This document shows positions 52,799 through 61,940 of a DNA stretch of 64,000 nt, one piece after another. Under the pieces are notes generated by a model that saw only the letters and a list, made by a program, of their open reading frames with translations, searched no databases and was not told the origin of the DNA. This DNA is from an uncultured Clostridia bacterium. Its GTDB lineage: Bacteria; Bacillota; Clostridia; Oscillospirales; Acutalibacteraceae. The DNA lies in the NCBI GenBank assembly GCA_947369085.1, contig CANBJR010000003.1:44416-108415 (forward strand), in the 5' to 3' direction. A program made the translations under genes and the position numbers. Position 1 is the stretch's first letter; every line of letters begins with the position of its first letter.

Positions 52799-53167
52799 AT
52801 GCAATTGAAGGAATCGGGTGAAATGTACCTTGAAACCATTTATATATTAAACAAAAAATCAGGATTTGTTCGTTCCATTGATGTTTGCGAATATATGGGG
52901 TATTCAAAACCCAGTGTAAGCAGAGCAGTAAGACTTTTAAAAGAGGGCGGATACCTTACCGTTTCAAAAAACGGAGCACTTAATTTGACAGAACTCGGTC
53001 TGGAAATTGCAGAAAAAACCTACGAACGTCACATTGTACTTACCGAGCTTTTTGAAAAACTCGGCGTAAACGGAGAAACTGCCGTTGCCGATGCCTGTAA
53101 AATAGAGCATGTAATAAGCGACGAAACTTTTTCGGCACTAAAAAAACACCTTGAACACTATGCGTAG
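52799..53167 (+). CDS. DtxR/MntR-family metal-dependent regulator (short)
   Basis: 122 residues from the ATG at 52799 (GGGAG 8 bases upstream; an in-frame GTG is at 52790). A winged HTH (SIDVCEYMGYSKPSVSRAVRLLKEGGYL) is followed by the metal-binding/dimerisation helices (ERHIVLTELFEKLGVN, ADACKIEHVISDE). It lacks a C-terminal SH3-like domain, as in MntR. It is divergent from ilvA across about 245 bases; the metal is not determinable. Confidence 0.88.
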   Translation: MQLKESGEMYLETIYILNKKSGFVRSIDVCEYMGYSKPSVSRAVRLLKEGGYLTVSKNGALNLTELGLEIAEKTYERHIVLTELFEKLGVNGETAVADACKIEHVISDETFSALKKHLEHYA

Positions 53168-53893
53168 TACTGTTTACAATTCTCTTTTTACAAACTGCAA
53201 CGTTAATATACAACCATAGCAATTCAAAACAAACAAAAATCCAATTGATTTCATTTTCTGAATCAATCGGATTTTATTTTAGTGTTTTAAATTATCAGTC
53301 GTTTTCTCTTTTTCTTACAAAATAAGCGATTCCTGTGAATGCTGAAAGTGCAGAAAGAAGTAATACTGCAACAGATGATGAACTGTCTGAATTGCATTAT
53401 TGTTTGTTTTTACAACTGTTTCTCTTGTAGCTAAATGTACATTTATATTTTACATAATATAGCATTAATTTCGTACAACGCTTCATCACAAAATTATAAG
53501 TATAAATTAAAACAATTTGTTTTATTTTTACACCAAACATTGTTCTTCATTAAACCCTACAACTGCCCATATGTTAATAAAATTATATTTAATTTCTTTA
53601 TACACCGATAAAACCTTTATTTCATTGACAAATACCGAAAAAGTTATATAATATAATTGTTTTATAGCGCCTGTTATAAGTTTCGATTTATATATAATAT
53701 ATAAAATAAAAACTTGAGCGTTATTTTTTTAATGATGACTAATCAATTTGTAATTTATAGATATGAGCCCTTACTTTTTTTGCAAAATGTTTTATTTTTC
53801 AGGGCAAATTTAAAAAAACGGTGGTGACCGTATGTAAGAAAGACTTGCAATTTCCCGTAATAAATTTCAAATAAAAATTTAATTTCAGATTGG
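53168..53893. other. Long AT-rich intergenic region
   Basis: It holds a plus-strand terminator (53237-53274: AAATCCAATTGATT pairing with AATCAATCGGATTT), a degraded surface-protein tail on the minus strand (53295-53450), and a promoter TTGACA (53625-53630), 16-base spacer, TATAAT (53647-53652) for the exporter operon, leaving a long leader of about 240 bases. I see no other gene. Confidence 0.6.
53295..53450 (-). pseudogene. Remnant of a cell-surface protein C terminus
   Basis: On the minus strand an uninterrupted stretch reads NSDSSSSVAVLLLSALSAFTG followed by IAYFVRKREND and a stop: a hydrophobic helix and positive tail as in wall-anchored proteins. A stop lies just upstream in that frame, and the preceding part (ETVVKTNNNA) is in another frame, so the gene is broken by a frameshift and most of it is missing. 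No start. Confidence 0.45.
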
Positions 53894-54727
53894 ATGATAT
53901 TATTGTTTACAATATTTAAGGAGCACAAGGGATTTGGAAAGCAAATCCTTTTGCTGGCAAAAAATGAGCTTATTAAAACATACAAGGGCGCTGTAATAGG
54001 TCCTCTTTGGGCTGTAGTAAAACCGGCTTTTACTATTTTTGTTTACTGGTTTGCATTTTCGTGCGGTATTAAAACGCTTAAATCGGTTAATATAAACCTC
54101 GGCGGTCCCGAACCATTTTCAATTGACTTCTTTACATTTATGTTCATCGGAATTATTCCGTGGTTCTTTATTCAGGACAGTATTACTCAGGGCGCAAAAA
54201 CCCTGCGTACCAACAGGCAGTTTATCACAAAGGTAAAATTTCCTGTTTCAACAATTCTGACCTACACAAGTATATCAAGACTTTATGTACATATTTTCCT
54301 TGTTGCTATTATGTACGTTTATGTTCTTTTTGCAATAGGTCCGAGCTGGTATAATCTGCAATTCTTTTTATACTGTCCGCTTATGTTTCTGTTTTTCCTT
54401 GCACTTTCGTGGTCTACTGCGCCTATGTCAGCGTTCAGCAAGGATTTTGAAAGTCTGATTGTTTCAATTATGTCAGGTATTTTCTGGCTGTCGGGAATTA
54501 TGTATGACTCCTACGGCTTTGTTGAAAATCCCGTTCTTAACTTTGTTATGCTTTTCAACCCGATAAACTTCTTTGTAAACGGCTATCGCAACTGCTTCCT
54601 CTACAACAGACCGTTCTTTGAGTACAAAACAGAACTTGTAATTTTTCTTGCAGAATTTGCAGTTGTGTTCTTCCTCGGTATATTTAACTACAACAGACTC
54701 AGGAAAAAACTTCCTGACGTACTATAA
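53894..54727 (+). CDS. Polysaccharide/teichoic-acid-type ABC exporter permease
   Basis: 277 residues of the ABC-2 (Wzm/TagG) family with six hydrophobic segments and the motif TYKGAVIGPLWAVVKPAF at the first cytoplasmic helix. It would export a lipid-linked glycopolymer across the membrane together with the ATPase that follows. The start is ATG with a weak ribosome site. First gene of the surface-glycan operon. Confidence 0.9.
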   Translation: MILLFTIFKEHKGFGKQILLLAKNELIKTYKGAVIGPLWAVVKPAFTIFVYWFAFSCGIKTLKSVNINLGGPEPFSIDFFTFMFIGIIPWFFIQDSITQGAKTLRTNRQFITKVKFPVSTILTYTSISRLYVHIFLVAIMYVYVLFAIGPSWYNLQFFLYCPLMFLFFLALSWSTAPMSAFSKDFESLIVSIMSGIFWLSGIMYDSYGFVENPVLNFVMLFNPINFFVNGYRNCFLYNRPFFEYKTELVIFLAEFAVVFFLGIFNYNRLRKKLPDVL

Positions 54728-54742
54728 GAGGAGGACAAATTT

Positions 54743-55474
54743 ATGGCTGAAGCGATTATTACCTTTAAAAACGTAAGCAAAACATATATTCTATATAAAA
54801 ACGACCAGGCTCGTTTTAAGGCGCTTTTTATCAAACCCAAAAATCCTAAAACCAACAAGGCTCTCAACAATGTTTCTTTTCAAATTAACAAAGGCGAGTC
54901 TGTCGGAATTGTAGGCGACAACGGAGCAGGCAAATCAACCCTGCTTAAGATGATTACAGGCGTTGCTTTTCCCGATGAGGGCGAGATTATCGTAAACGGC
55001 AAGGTTGCCGCTCTGCTTGAGCTTACCGCAGGATTTTCTATGGAAATGACCGGTAGAGAGAACATTTATCTCAAGGGCTACATTCTCGGGCTTGAGGACG
55101 ATTACATCAAGACTATTGAAGAAAATATCATTGAATTCGCTGAACTTGGCGACTACATTGACCAACCCGTAAGAACATACTCAAGCGGAATGAAAATGCG
55201 CCTTGGCTTTGCAATTAACGTTAATATTGAGCCGGACGTTCTTGTTGTTGACGAGGCTCTTGCCGTTGGCGACGCATCATTTAAGAAAAAATGCAAAAAC
55301 AAAATTAAAGAGATTATTTCCGCAGGCACTACTGTACTTTATGTAAGTCACAGTGCAGCATCCGTTAAGGAAATCTGCCCGCGTTCGATATTTCTGAAAA
55401 AAGGCACGATTATTTTTGACGGTCCTACGGAAGAAACCTTAAAGGTTTACGAAGAATCAAAAAAGAAAAAATAA
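54743..55474 (+). CDS. Polysaccharide/teichoic-acid-type ABC exporter ATPase
   Basis: 243 residues, Wzt/TagH-like: Walker A GDNGAGKST, signature SSGMKMRLGFAI, Walker B VLVVDEALAVGD and the switch His in VSHSAAS. It lacks the extra C-terminal carbohydrate-binding domain of some Wzt proteins. Ribosome site GAGGAGG is 6 bases upstream; 15-base gap from the permease. Confidence 0.93.
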   Translation: MAEAIITFKNVSKTYILYKNDQARFKALFIKPKNPKTNKALNNVSFQINKGESVGIVGDNGAGKSTLLKMITGVAFPDEGEIIVNGKVAALLELTAGFSMEMTGRENIYLKGYILGLEDDYIKTIEENIIEFAELGDYIDQPVRTYSSGMKMRLGFAINVNIEPDVLVVDEALAVGDASFKKKCKNKIKEIISAGTTVLYVSHSAASVKEICPRSIFLKKGTIIFDGPTEETLKVYEESKKKK

Positions 55475-55490
55475 TACTGACGGTGAAACT

Positions 55491-56228
55491 ATGGTACACG
55501 TTGTTATTTTTGCAGGCGGCGTAGGAGCAAGAATGAAGTCGCTTGACATACCAAAGCAATTTATTAATGTTGACGGAAAGCCGATTATCATCAGAACGCT
55601 TGAAAACTTTGCTTCTCACCCCGATGTTGATGATATTGTGATCTCCTGCCTTGCAGATAAAATTGAATATATGTGGCAGTTAATTGGACAATATAAGGTA
55701 TCTAAGGTTACGTCAATCGTTCCCGGAGGCGAAAACGGTCACGGAAGTATTCATAACGGACTTGTGGAAGTTCAGAAATTTTCTGACCCCGATGACATTG
55801 TACTTATCTGCGACGGTGTTCGTCCGTTGATTTCGCAAAGGCTTATTTCCGACTGCATAGAAACTGCAACAAAATACGAAACCGCTGTTCCTGTAACGCC
55901 GAGCATTGACTCCGTTTTACAGAGCGAAGACGGCGAAACCTGCTGTAAAAGTCTGCCGAGAAAGCAGATGTACATTACTCAGGCTCCTCAGGGTTACACA
56001 ATGAGCAAAATTATGCACGCCCACAATGAAGCCGAAAGGCTTGGAATTACTAATCCGATTTCTTCAAGCGAGCTGTTGATTGAGCTTGGTGAAACGGTGC
56101 ATATTTTCAAGGGTGAGCGTGACAATATTAAGGTAACAACGCCTGAGGATTTACAGTTTCTTCGTTCACGCTATTATTACAAAAGCTTTAAAAACTTTGC
56201 AAAAGAGGAGCTTAAATATGGATTATAA
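55491..56228 (+). CDS. IspD/TarI-like cytidylyltransferase
   Basis: 245 residues with the nucleotidyltransferase start FAGGVGARMKSLDIPKQF and the CDP-group motifs DGVRPLI and KVTTPEDLQFLR. In this surface-polymer operon a TarI-type enzyme that makes CDP-ribitol, or a related CDP-activated polyol, is more likely than isoprenoid IspD. No TarJ alcohol dehydrogenase is adjacent, so the exact substrate is open. Confidence 0.85.
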   Translation: MVHVVIFAGGVGARMKSLDIPKQFINVDGKPIIIRTLENFASHPDVDDIVISCLADKIEYMWQLIGQYKVSKVTSIVPGGENGHGSIHNGLVEVQKFSDPDDIVLICDGVRPLISQRLISDCIETATKYETAVPVTPSIDSVLQSEDGETCCKSLPRKQMYITQAPQGYTMSKIMHAHNEAERLGITNPISSSELLIELGETVHIFKGERDNIKVTTPEDLQFLRSRYYYKSFKNFAKEELKYGL

Positions 56229-57300
56229 GGTTGAGAACCTTCTGCACCCTTACGTTTTTGAAGACATTAAAACAATTACAGAAAGTAATATTAACTGGCC
56301 GTGCCTTTGCAATAAAACCGTACTTATTACGGGAGGCAACGGCTTTATTGCATTTTACCTTGTTTGCGCAATGCTTATCAGAAACGATATATACGGCAGC
56401 AACATAAAAATTAAAGCCCTTGTAAGAAACCGTGAAAATGCTGAAAATAAGTACGGTGATTTGCTTCTTCGTGACGACTTGGAGCTTATTGTGCAGGACG
56501 TTTGCACTCCCTTTAAATTTGACAGAGCTGACTTTGTAATTCACGCCGCAAGTCAGGCAAGCGCATACTACTTTGAAAACGATCCCGCAGGTACGATTGA
56601 CGCAAACCTTACGGGAACTGCAAACGCACTTGAATATGCAAAGAAAAGCGGCTCAGAAAGCACGCTTATTGTGTCATCGCTAAAAGTTTACGGTTCTGTT
56701 TTTAACGGCAAAAATTCAATTGGCGAGGACGACATAGGCTATATTGATATTGACAGCTACAAAAATTGTTACGCTCAAGGCAAACGTGCCGCAGAAACAC
56801 TCGGCTGTTGCTATGCAAAACAGTACAAAATGAATGTTAAAATTGCAAGACCTGCTTATATTTACGGACCTGCAAACATTGATGACGACAGAGTTTGGGC
56901 ACAGTTTATTGCGAATGTGGTGAAAAAGCAAAATATTTTACTCAAGAGTAATGGCGCTGCGCTGAGGAGCTTTTGCTATGTAACGGACACTGCCGTTGCT
57001 CTGCTTAAAATTCTGCTTGACGGCGAAAATACCACACCTTATAATATCGCAAATCCAAAAAGCGATGTCACAATAAGAGGCTTTGCAAAAGCGACAGTAG
57101 GTGCTTTTCCTGAACTAAAATTGACTTTAAGTTTTGCAAATCCGGAAGATGAAAAAGATCCTGTTCCCTCCCCCATGGCTCCAACTCCTGAAATTCTCGA
57201 TTCAACAAGGCTTAATAATATTGGCTGGAGTACAAATGTAGATTTAACAGAGGGAATCAAGCGCAGTGTAAAAATTATGAGCCTACAAATTAATAAATAA
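56218..57300 (+). CDS. NAD-dependent epimerase/dehydratase (SDR)
   Basis: 360 residues from the ATG at 56218, which has AGAGGAG 7 bases upstream and overlaps the cytidylyltransferase end by 11 bases (an in-frame start at 56197 is unlikely). Rossmann motif TGGNGFIAFYL, catalytic YAQGKRAAE (YxxxK), and a nucleotide-sugar binding C-terminal half as in dTDP- or UDP-sugar epimerases. It probably supplies a modified sugar for the polymer. Confidence 0.88.
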   Translation: MDYKVENLLHPYVFEDIKTITESNINWPCLCNKTVLITGGNGFIAFYLVCAMLIRNDIYGSNIKIKALVRNRENAENKYGDLLLRDDLELIVQDVCTPFKFDRADFVIHAASQASAYYFENDPAGTIDANLTGTANALEYAKKSGSESTLIVSSLKVYGSVFNGKNSIGEDDIGYIDIDSYKNCYAQGKRAAETLGCCYAKQYKMNVKIARPAYIYGPANIDDDRVWAQFIANVVKKQNILLKSNGAALRSFCYVTDTAVALLKILLDGENTTPYNIANPKSDVTIRGFAKATVGAFPELKLTLSFANPEDEKDPVPSPMAPTPEILDSTRLNNIGWSTNVDLTEGIKRSVKIMSLQINK

Positions 57301-57404
57301 AATTTTAAATTCATGACACAAAATTTGAACTGACGGATTTTATCAACAAATCTAATAAATATGACTTTTCTAAGCAGTTTAAACATAATAAAAGGAATAA
57401 AAAT

Positions 57405-59276
57405 ATGCAAATCAAAGATATTTTAAATGAATTTCAAGCCGACTGGGCAGCTATGCCCATGGTTGAAAAGGAAATTATTGACAAACTGAAAAATAAATCA
57501 TTTTTAATTTGCGGACGGGAAATTGCCCGTTGTCTTTGCTATGCTCTTTTGTACCTTAATGAAACCAAAAAACTGCGCATTAAAGTCTATTTCACAGGCG
57601 AAAGCAAATCAGCCATTGCTGACTTTAATAAACAACTGCTGTTGAGAAATGACTTTGATTTCGTACAATTTAATTCTTTATCAGAAATGTCAAAGATAGA
57701 TTATATTGTACACACAGGTCTTTGCTGTGAAAACATTATTACAGATGCACCTCTTTTTACCTCACAAATCAACGAAGTAAAACATCTTGCCGAAGTTTCA
57801 AAAAGAACAAATGCCAAAACCGTTGTTTTGACAGACAGCAGAGTTTACGGCAACACCGAACCTCACAGAGTATACTCGGAAAATGAGTATGCAAAAATTG
57901 ATTTATGTTCCGAAAACTGCTTTGCCTCACAGCTTATGCGAACTACCGAAAGCCTATGGAATTGTGAGAAAAAGGGAAATAATTTTGAACTTACAATTTT
58001 GAGAACGGGAATTGTACTCGGTGCAGGAACAAAGCTTACCACAGAACTTGACAATGTTTTTGACAGTGTTGCAAAAGGTACGAAATGCGAAATTGTTAAT
58101 TCGTGCAAACAATATTCCTTCGTGTATTTAACCGATGTTTTCAAAGCGATTTTGTACTCGCTTATCGTACTTGACAGCGGTGTATATAATGTAAGCGGTA
58201 AAACATCAACTGCATCAACCGGTATGATTTCAGCAATTCTTCACGATGTTTACGGAGAAAATGCCGACATCAAGCTTGATAAAAACGGAGATTTTGTCGG
58301 CTGTGCAATTAATGCAAATAAAATTTCCGAGCACGGCTGTTCGCCTGATATTAATCTTGAAACAGCGCTTGAGCTTTGCGTTATGAGCAGAATGTCTGAC
58401 AACAGCGCAATGGCTCTTCCCCACAACCATGACGGAAGGCTAAGCTCAATTCAGGAAATTCTGCTTGCTTATCTGCTTGAGGTTGACAGAATATGCAAAA
58501 AGCACAACATAAAGTATTTTCTTGGCGGCGGAACTCTGCTCGGCGCGATCAGACACCACGGGTTTATACCGTGGGATGACGACGCCGACATTATGATGCT
58601 GCGTGAAGATTACGATAAATTCTGCGAAATTGCCGCTGATGAAATGCCGCCTTCTATGACATTTCAAACAAATAAAAACGACAAAAACTGTTTCTATGAA
58701 TTCGCAAAATTCAGGCTCAATGACACAAGCTTTGCAACAGGCTTTGCTAAAGAGCACAAGGATATGCACAACGGTCTTGCGTTTGATATTTTCTGTCATG
58801 ATAAAACCGCCAATTCAAGACTCGGTCAGAAAATTCATCTTGGAATGACTTTGTTTACGCGTGCTCTTGTTTTTAACAAATGGAACAACCGCAAGGCTGA
58901 AAACGGCAGTAAAATTCAATCGTTTGTCACCAATTTCTGCAAGAGAGTGTTTCCCATAAGATTCAGCCTATGGCTTGAAAACAAGACGATTAGTTTCTTT
59001 AAAAGAAAAAAGAACGCAAAATATCTCTATGACGGCATGGGACGCAATATTTACAACGGAAGTTTTCCTATTGGATATCTTGATGAGGTAGTTTACGCTG
59101 ATTTTGAAGGATACAAGCTGCCTGTTCCAAAGGAATATGACAAATATCTGACATTTTTATACGGAGATTACATGGAGCTTGCACCGCTTAGCACAAGGCT
59201 CGGTTGTCACGAAATCAAGCTTTGCGACATTGGCAAATATGACGGATTCAAAATAAATTCAACCCACGCAAAATAA
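57405..59276 (+). CDS. Fusion of degenerate epimerase domain and LicD phosphotransferase
   Basis: 623 residues. The N-terminal half (about 1-330) is SDR-like (VVLTDSRVYGNTEPH, LRTGIVLGAG) but the opening GxxGxxG is replaced by LICGREIARCL and the YxxxK pair is not obvious, so it may be a binding or inactive domain. The C-terminal half is LicD: YFLGGGTLLGAIRHHGFIPWDDDADIMM with the metal-binding aspartates, expected to transfer a phosphodiester-linked group (for example phosphocholine or a polyol phosphate) to the glycan. Last gene of the operon. Confidence 0.85.
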   Translation: MQIKDILNEFQADWAAMPMVEKEIIDKLKNKSFLICGREIARCLCYALLYLNETKKLRIKVYFTGESKSAIADFNKQLLLRNDFDFVQFNSLSEMSKIDYIVHTGLCCENIITDAPLFTSQINEVKHLAEVSKRTNAKTVVLTDSRVYGNTEPHRVYSENEYAKIDLCSENCFASQLMRTTESLWNCEKKGNNFELTILRTGIVLGAGTKLTTELDNVFDSVAKGTKCEIVNSCKQYSFVYLTDVFKAILYSLIVLDSGVYNVSGKTSTASTGMISAILHDVYGENADIKLDKNGDFVGCAINANKISEHGCSPDINLETALELCVMSRMSDNSAMALPHNHDGRLSSIQEILLAYLLEVDRICKKHNIKYFLGGGTLLGAIRHHGFIPWDDDADIMMLREDYDKFCEIAADEMPPSMTFQTNKNDKNCFYEFAKFRLNDTSFATGFAKEHKDMHNGLAFDIFCHDKTANSRLGQKIHLGMTLFTRALVFNKWNNRKAENGSKIQSFVTNFCKRVFPIRFSLWLENKTISFFKRKKNAKYLYDGMGRNIYNGSFPIGYLDEVVYADFEGYKLPVPKEYDKYLTFLYGDYMELAPLSTRLGCHEIKLCDIGKYDGFKINSTHAK

Positions 59277-59372
59277 AATCAAAAGCGAATTTATATTGCC
59301 AATAAAAAGCGCAATTCACAATTGACAATCCTATATATTTTTGATATAATGAGATATGTGCTTAAAGCACAT

Positions 59373-59794
59373 TTGCGGATTAAGCTGAACAGCAAGTTTC
59401 AACTGAAAGTAAGCTCCACCTCGGTTCACTCTCCACCGTGTAAAAATTCAGAGAGTAAAAATTAAATACGCGGATATGGCGGAATTGGCAGACGCGTATG
59501 GTTCAGGTCGCACCACTTCGGTGTAAATTCATTTCAGTGCTTATATCCTGCAAATTGTGGATTAAGCAGTTTGCTCCACCTCGGTTCTCAACTCTCAACC
59601 GTGTAAAAATCAAGAGAGAAAAAATCAAATATGCGGATATGGCGGAATTGGCAGACGCGTATGGTTCAGGTCGCACCACCTCGGTGTAAATTCATTTCAG
59701 CATCTATATCCTGCAAATTGTGGATTAAGCGGTTAGCTCCACCTCGGTTCTCAACTCTCAACCGTGTAAAAATTCAGAGAGAAAAATTAAATAT
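59373..59794 (+). repeat. Tandem 162-163-bp repeats carrying tRNA-Leu 5' halves
   Basis: Two units (59470-59632 and 59633-59794) plus a partial one before them (59373-59469). Each unit begins with a 40-base copy of the 5' half of tRNA-Leu (GCGGATATGG...GGTTCAGGTC) but after the anticodon loop turns into unrelated sequence with CACCACYTCGGTGTAAATTC. The next position in the array is occupied by the intact tRNA-Leu at 59795. The remainder has shared spacers such as CTCCACCTCGGTT. Confidence 0.8.
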
Positions 59795-59881
59795 GCACCC
59801 GTGGCGGAACTGGCAGACGCGTATGGTTCAGGTCCATATTTTCGAGAGGAAGTGCAGGTTCAATTCCTGTCGGGTGCACCA
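59795..59881 (+). tRNA. tRNA-Leu (anticodon CAG)
   Basis: Complete class II tRNA with encoded CCA. The acceptor stem GCACCCG pairs with CGGGTGC; the D-arm has the leucine pattern GGCGGAACTGGCAGACGC; the anticodon stem TATGG/CCATA encloses TTCAGGT, giving CAG for codon CUG; a long variable arm (TTTTCGAGAGGAAGT) precedes the T-arm GCAGG-TTCAATT-CCTGT. Confidence 0.95.
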
Positions 59882-59882
59882 C

Positions 59883-59910
59883 AAAAAGCTCGATTTTATC
59901 GGGCTTTTTT
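59883..59910 (+). terminator. Terminator after the tRNA-Leu array
   Basis: AAAAAGCTCGAT/ATCGGGCTTTTTT hairpin with a TTT loop (one mismatch), 2 bases after the tRNA. Confidence 0.85.
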
Positions 59911-59932
59911 CATTTTTTCTTAACTTGAATTG

Positions 59933-60061
59933 TTGGCAGACGCATAACCTTGGGGTTAAAAACTCTTGTAAATTTTCATAAATTAACTTTTGCAAAATTA
60001 TGCAATTATTATAATTTCAAAATTCTTAAGGTCGAGCGTCTGCCAATTGATTTTAACCTTG
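59933..60061. repeat. Inverted and direct repeats at the left end of the mobilizable element
   Basis: TTGGCAGACGC (59933-59943) and its inverse GCGTCTGCCAA (60036-60046) enclose AT-rich DNA; TAACCTTG occurs in direct orientation at 59945-59952 and 60054-60061. The first repeat copies the tRNA-Leu D-arm (GGCAGACGC). This is a candidate attachment or end site of the adjacent element, but the exact boundary cannot be fixed from one end. Confidence 0.45.
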
Positions 60062-61663
60062 CAGTATGAGATTATGTTCCACACCCCTTTCTCCATAAAT
60101 CTCATAATGTTTTGTAAATTTTGCTTTGAGATTAATTTCTATCCTCAGCTTTTTATCGCTCTCATATATCTTGATTTCATCAACAAGCAACCGTAAATTT
60201 GCGTCGCTGATTGCTCCGTCCTTGATGATTTCTTCAATCAGGTCTACGGTTTTCTTCAACTCTGATTTGCGTTTCTTAATCGTTGAATTGTAGTCCTTGA
60301 TAGATTCGATTTCTTCTGTTATCTGCTGTATATCCTTTTCACAATTTTCAAGCATTTCGGTATAGATTTCAGCGTGTTCTTTATCTCTGATTCGTTCAAG
60401 GAGAATCTCTTTTTGGTCGCTCTTGCGCTGTTCAAGCCTATCTTCCAGCTTTTTCAGCTTGTTATTAACCGTATTTTTCTTCTTCATCCACTTCTTAACA
60501 TCTGTTTCAATAGATTTGTAATTTTCAATTGCCGAGTCTTTGACCGCAAGAATTTCCTTGTATATCAACTCATCAAGATCCCTTTCGTTTACTCTATGAG
60601 GACTGCAATTCTCCTTGCCATATCGGTGATAGCCGTTGCAGACATATTCTATCCTGTCAGGATGTTCACGCCATTTCCTCGTTTTGCATACAAAGCAGGA
60701 ACCGCAGTCGCCGCATTTGATAAGTCCTGCATATCTGTGACATGGTTTATTGCTTCCAGCCCTTACATTTCTTTTAACTTTATCCGAGATTAAAAATTGT
60801 ACCTGCTTCCACTTATCTACATCGATAATGGCAGGTACAATATTTTCATGTCTGTACTGTTCCTCTTCGGGAAGATCCTTTCTGATGTGATTGATTTTAT
60901 TGTTGTAGGTCTTGTGATTAACAACCGTGCCTATGTAAAACTCGTTTTCAAGAATTCTCTTGACGCCCTTGTTATCCCATAAGTATCTTCTGCCTATCTC
61001 GGGTTTGTTGTAGCCGAGATTCTTGCCGAATAGTTTTTTCTGATAGTATGCAGGGGATTTCACACCTTCCTCGTTCAAGATTTTTGCTATGGCATTGAAA
61101 CCGTAACCGCTTAAATACATATCAAAAATTCTCCGTACAATTTCTGCGTGTTCCTCAACTATGACTATTTCATTTGTATTCTTGTCCTTAAAATATCCCA
61201 TTGGCGGTGTCAGGACAAGTCCGTCCTTTAGCTTTTGATTCATTCCTGCTCTGACTTTCTTTGAGATATCACGGGCATACATATCGTTGAACAGTCCTTT
61301 AAAACCAATAATCAAATCGTCCGATTCATTTCCTGTGTCAAGATTTTCAGTGACGGAAACTACATTGATTCCGTTTTCCCTTAGGTAATCAATGAATATT
61401 GCTGTCTGAGTTTTGTGTCTGCCTAGCCGTGACATATCCTTTACAAGGATTGTTTCAAAGCTTTTCTTCTCAACCTCTTCATAGATTTTATTGATGCCCT
61501 CACGATTGAAGTGCATACCCGAAACATTATCGTCATAGGACTCTCCCACGATTTCGTGATTGTTTGCTTTTGCATATTCGACTAATATATTTCGCTGATT
61601 CGTCAATGAGTTAAGTTCAGCGTCCTCATCTCTTGACAGTCTGTAATACAACCATACTTTCAT
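60053..61663 (-). CDS. Large serine recombinase (TndX/TnpX-like)
   Basis: 536 residues: resolvase domain with the catalytic Ser in YYRLSRDED, then VKDMSRLGRH and the recombinase domain, a zinc ribbon (CGDCGSCFVC with CNGYHRYGKENC) and a long coiled coil before the C-terminal tail. It is of a different lineage from the recombinase in the skin-like element. It is expected to integrate and excise the mobilizable element. Confidence 0.93.
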   Translation of the reverse strand: MKVWLYYRLSRDEDAELNSLTNQRNILVEYAKANNHEIVGESYDDNVSGMHFNREGINKIYEEVEKKSFETILVKDMSRLGRHKTQTAIFIDYLRENGINVVSVTENLDTGNESDDLIIGFKGLFNDMYARDISKKVRAGMNQKLKDGLVLTPPMGYFKDKNTNEIVIVEEHAEIVRRIFDMYLSGYGFNAIAKILNEEGVKSPAYYQKKLFGKNLGYNKPEIGRRYLWDNKGVKRILENEFYIGTVVNHKTYNNKINHIRKDLPEEEQYRHENIVPAIIDVDKWKQVQFLISDKVKRNVRAGSNKPCHRYAGLIKCGDCGSCFVCKTRKWREHPDRIEYVCNGYHRYGKENCSPHRVNERDLDELIYKEILAVKDSAIENYKSIETDVKKWMKKKNTVNNKLKKLEDRLEQRKSDQKEILLERIRDKEHAEIYTEMLENCEKDIQQITEEIESIKDYNSTIKKRKSELKKTVDLIEEIIKDGAISDANLRLLVDEIKIYESDKKLRIEINLKAKFTKHYEIYGERGVEHNLILQG

Positions 61664-61758
61664 TTTAATTCTCCTCTCCGTTTTATCATCTGAATGTTGT
61701 GGTCACACCGCCTCGGTGCAACCACAACATATCACAACTCGTTTCTAATATCCAGCTA

Positions 61759-61923
61759 TTAAGCTGACTTTTTATCAATAATATTTTCATCATCTGGCAA
61801 CAGATTATTTTCCGAAACATAATCTTTGATTACACTTTTCAGGAAAGTATTAAATTGCTCGTCTGTTCCCGTGTAGTTATAAAAAACAGATTCAATTATT
61901 ACAGGTTCTGATTTTCTGCTCAT
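61759..61923 (-). CDS. Small hypothetical protein between relaxase and recombinase
   Basis: 54 residues (MSRKSEPVIIESVFYNYTGT...) with a very strong GGAGG ribosome site 3-4 bases upstream of the ATG. It is acidic with no hydrophobic segment. It lies between the relaxase and the recombinase, where small accessory proteins often occur in clostridial mobilizable elements. Function unknown. Confidence 0.6.
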   Translation of the reverse strand: MSRKSEPVIIESVFYNYTGTDEQFNTFLKSVIKDYVSENNLLPDDENIIDKKSA

Positions 61924-61940
61924 AGTCCTCCTTTCTCCGA

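Noticed and set aside
59373..59794. The tandem repeats as a CRISPR array
   Set aside because: Units are 162-163 bp, only two to three, and the repeated parts are tRNA-like rather than short repeats with unique spacers; no cas genes nearby.
59498..59981. Two open reading frames running across the tRNA-Leu array
   Set aside because: They read through repeated tRNA halves and the intact tRNA; their similarity to each other comes only from the DNA repeat.
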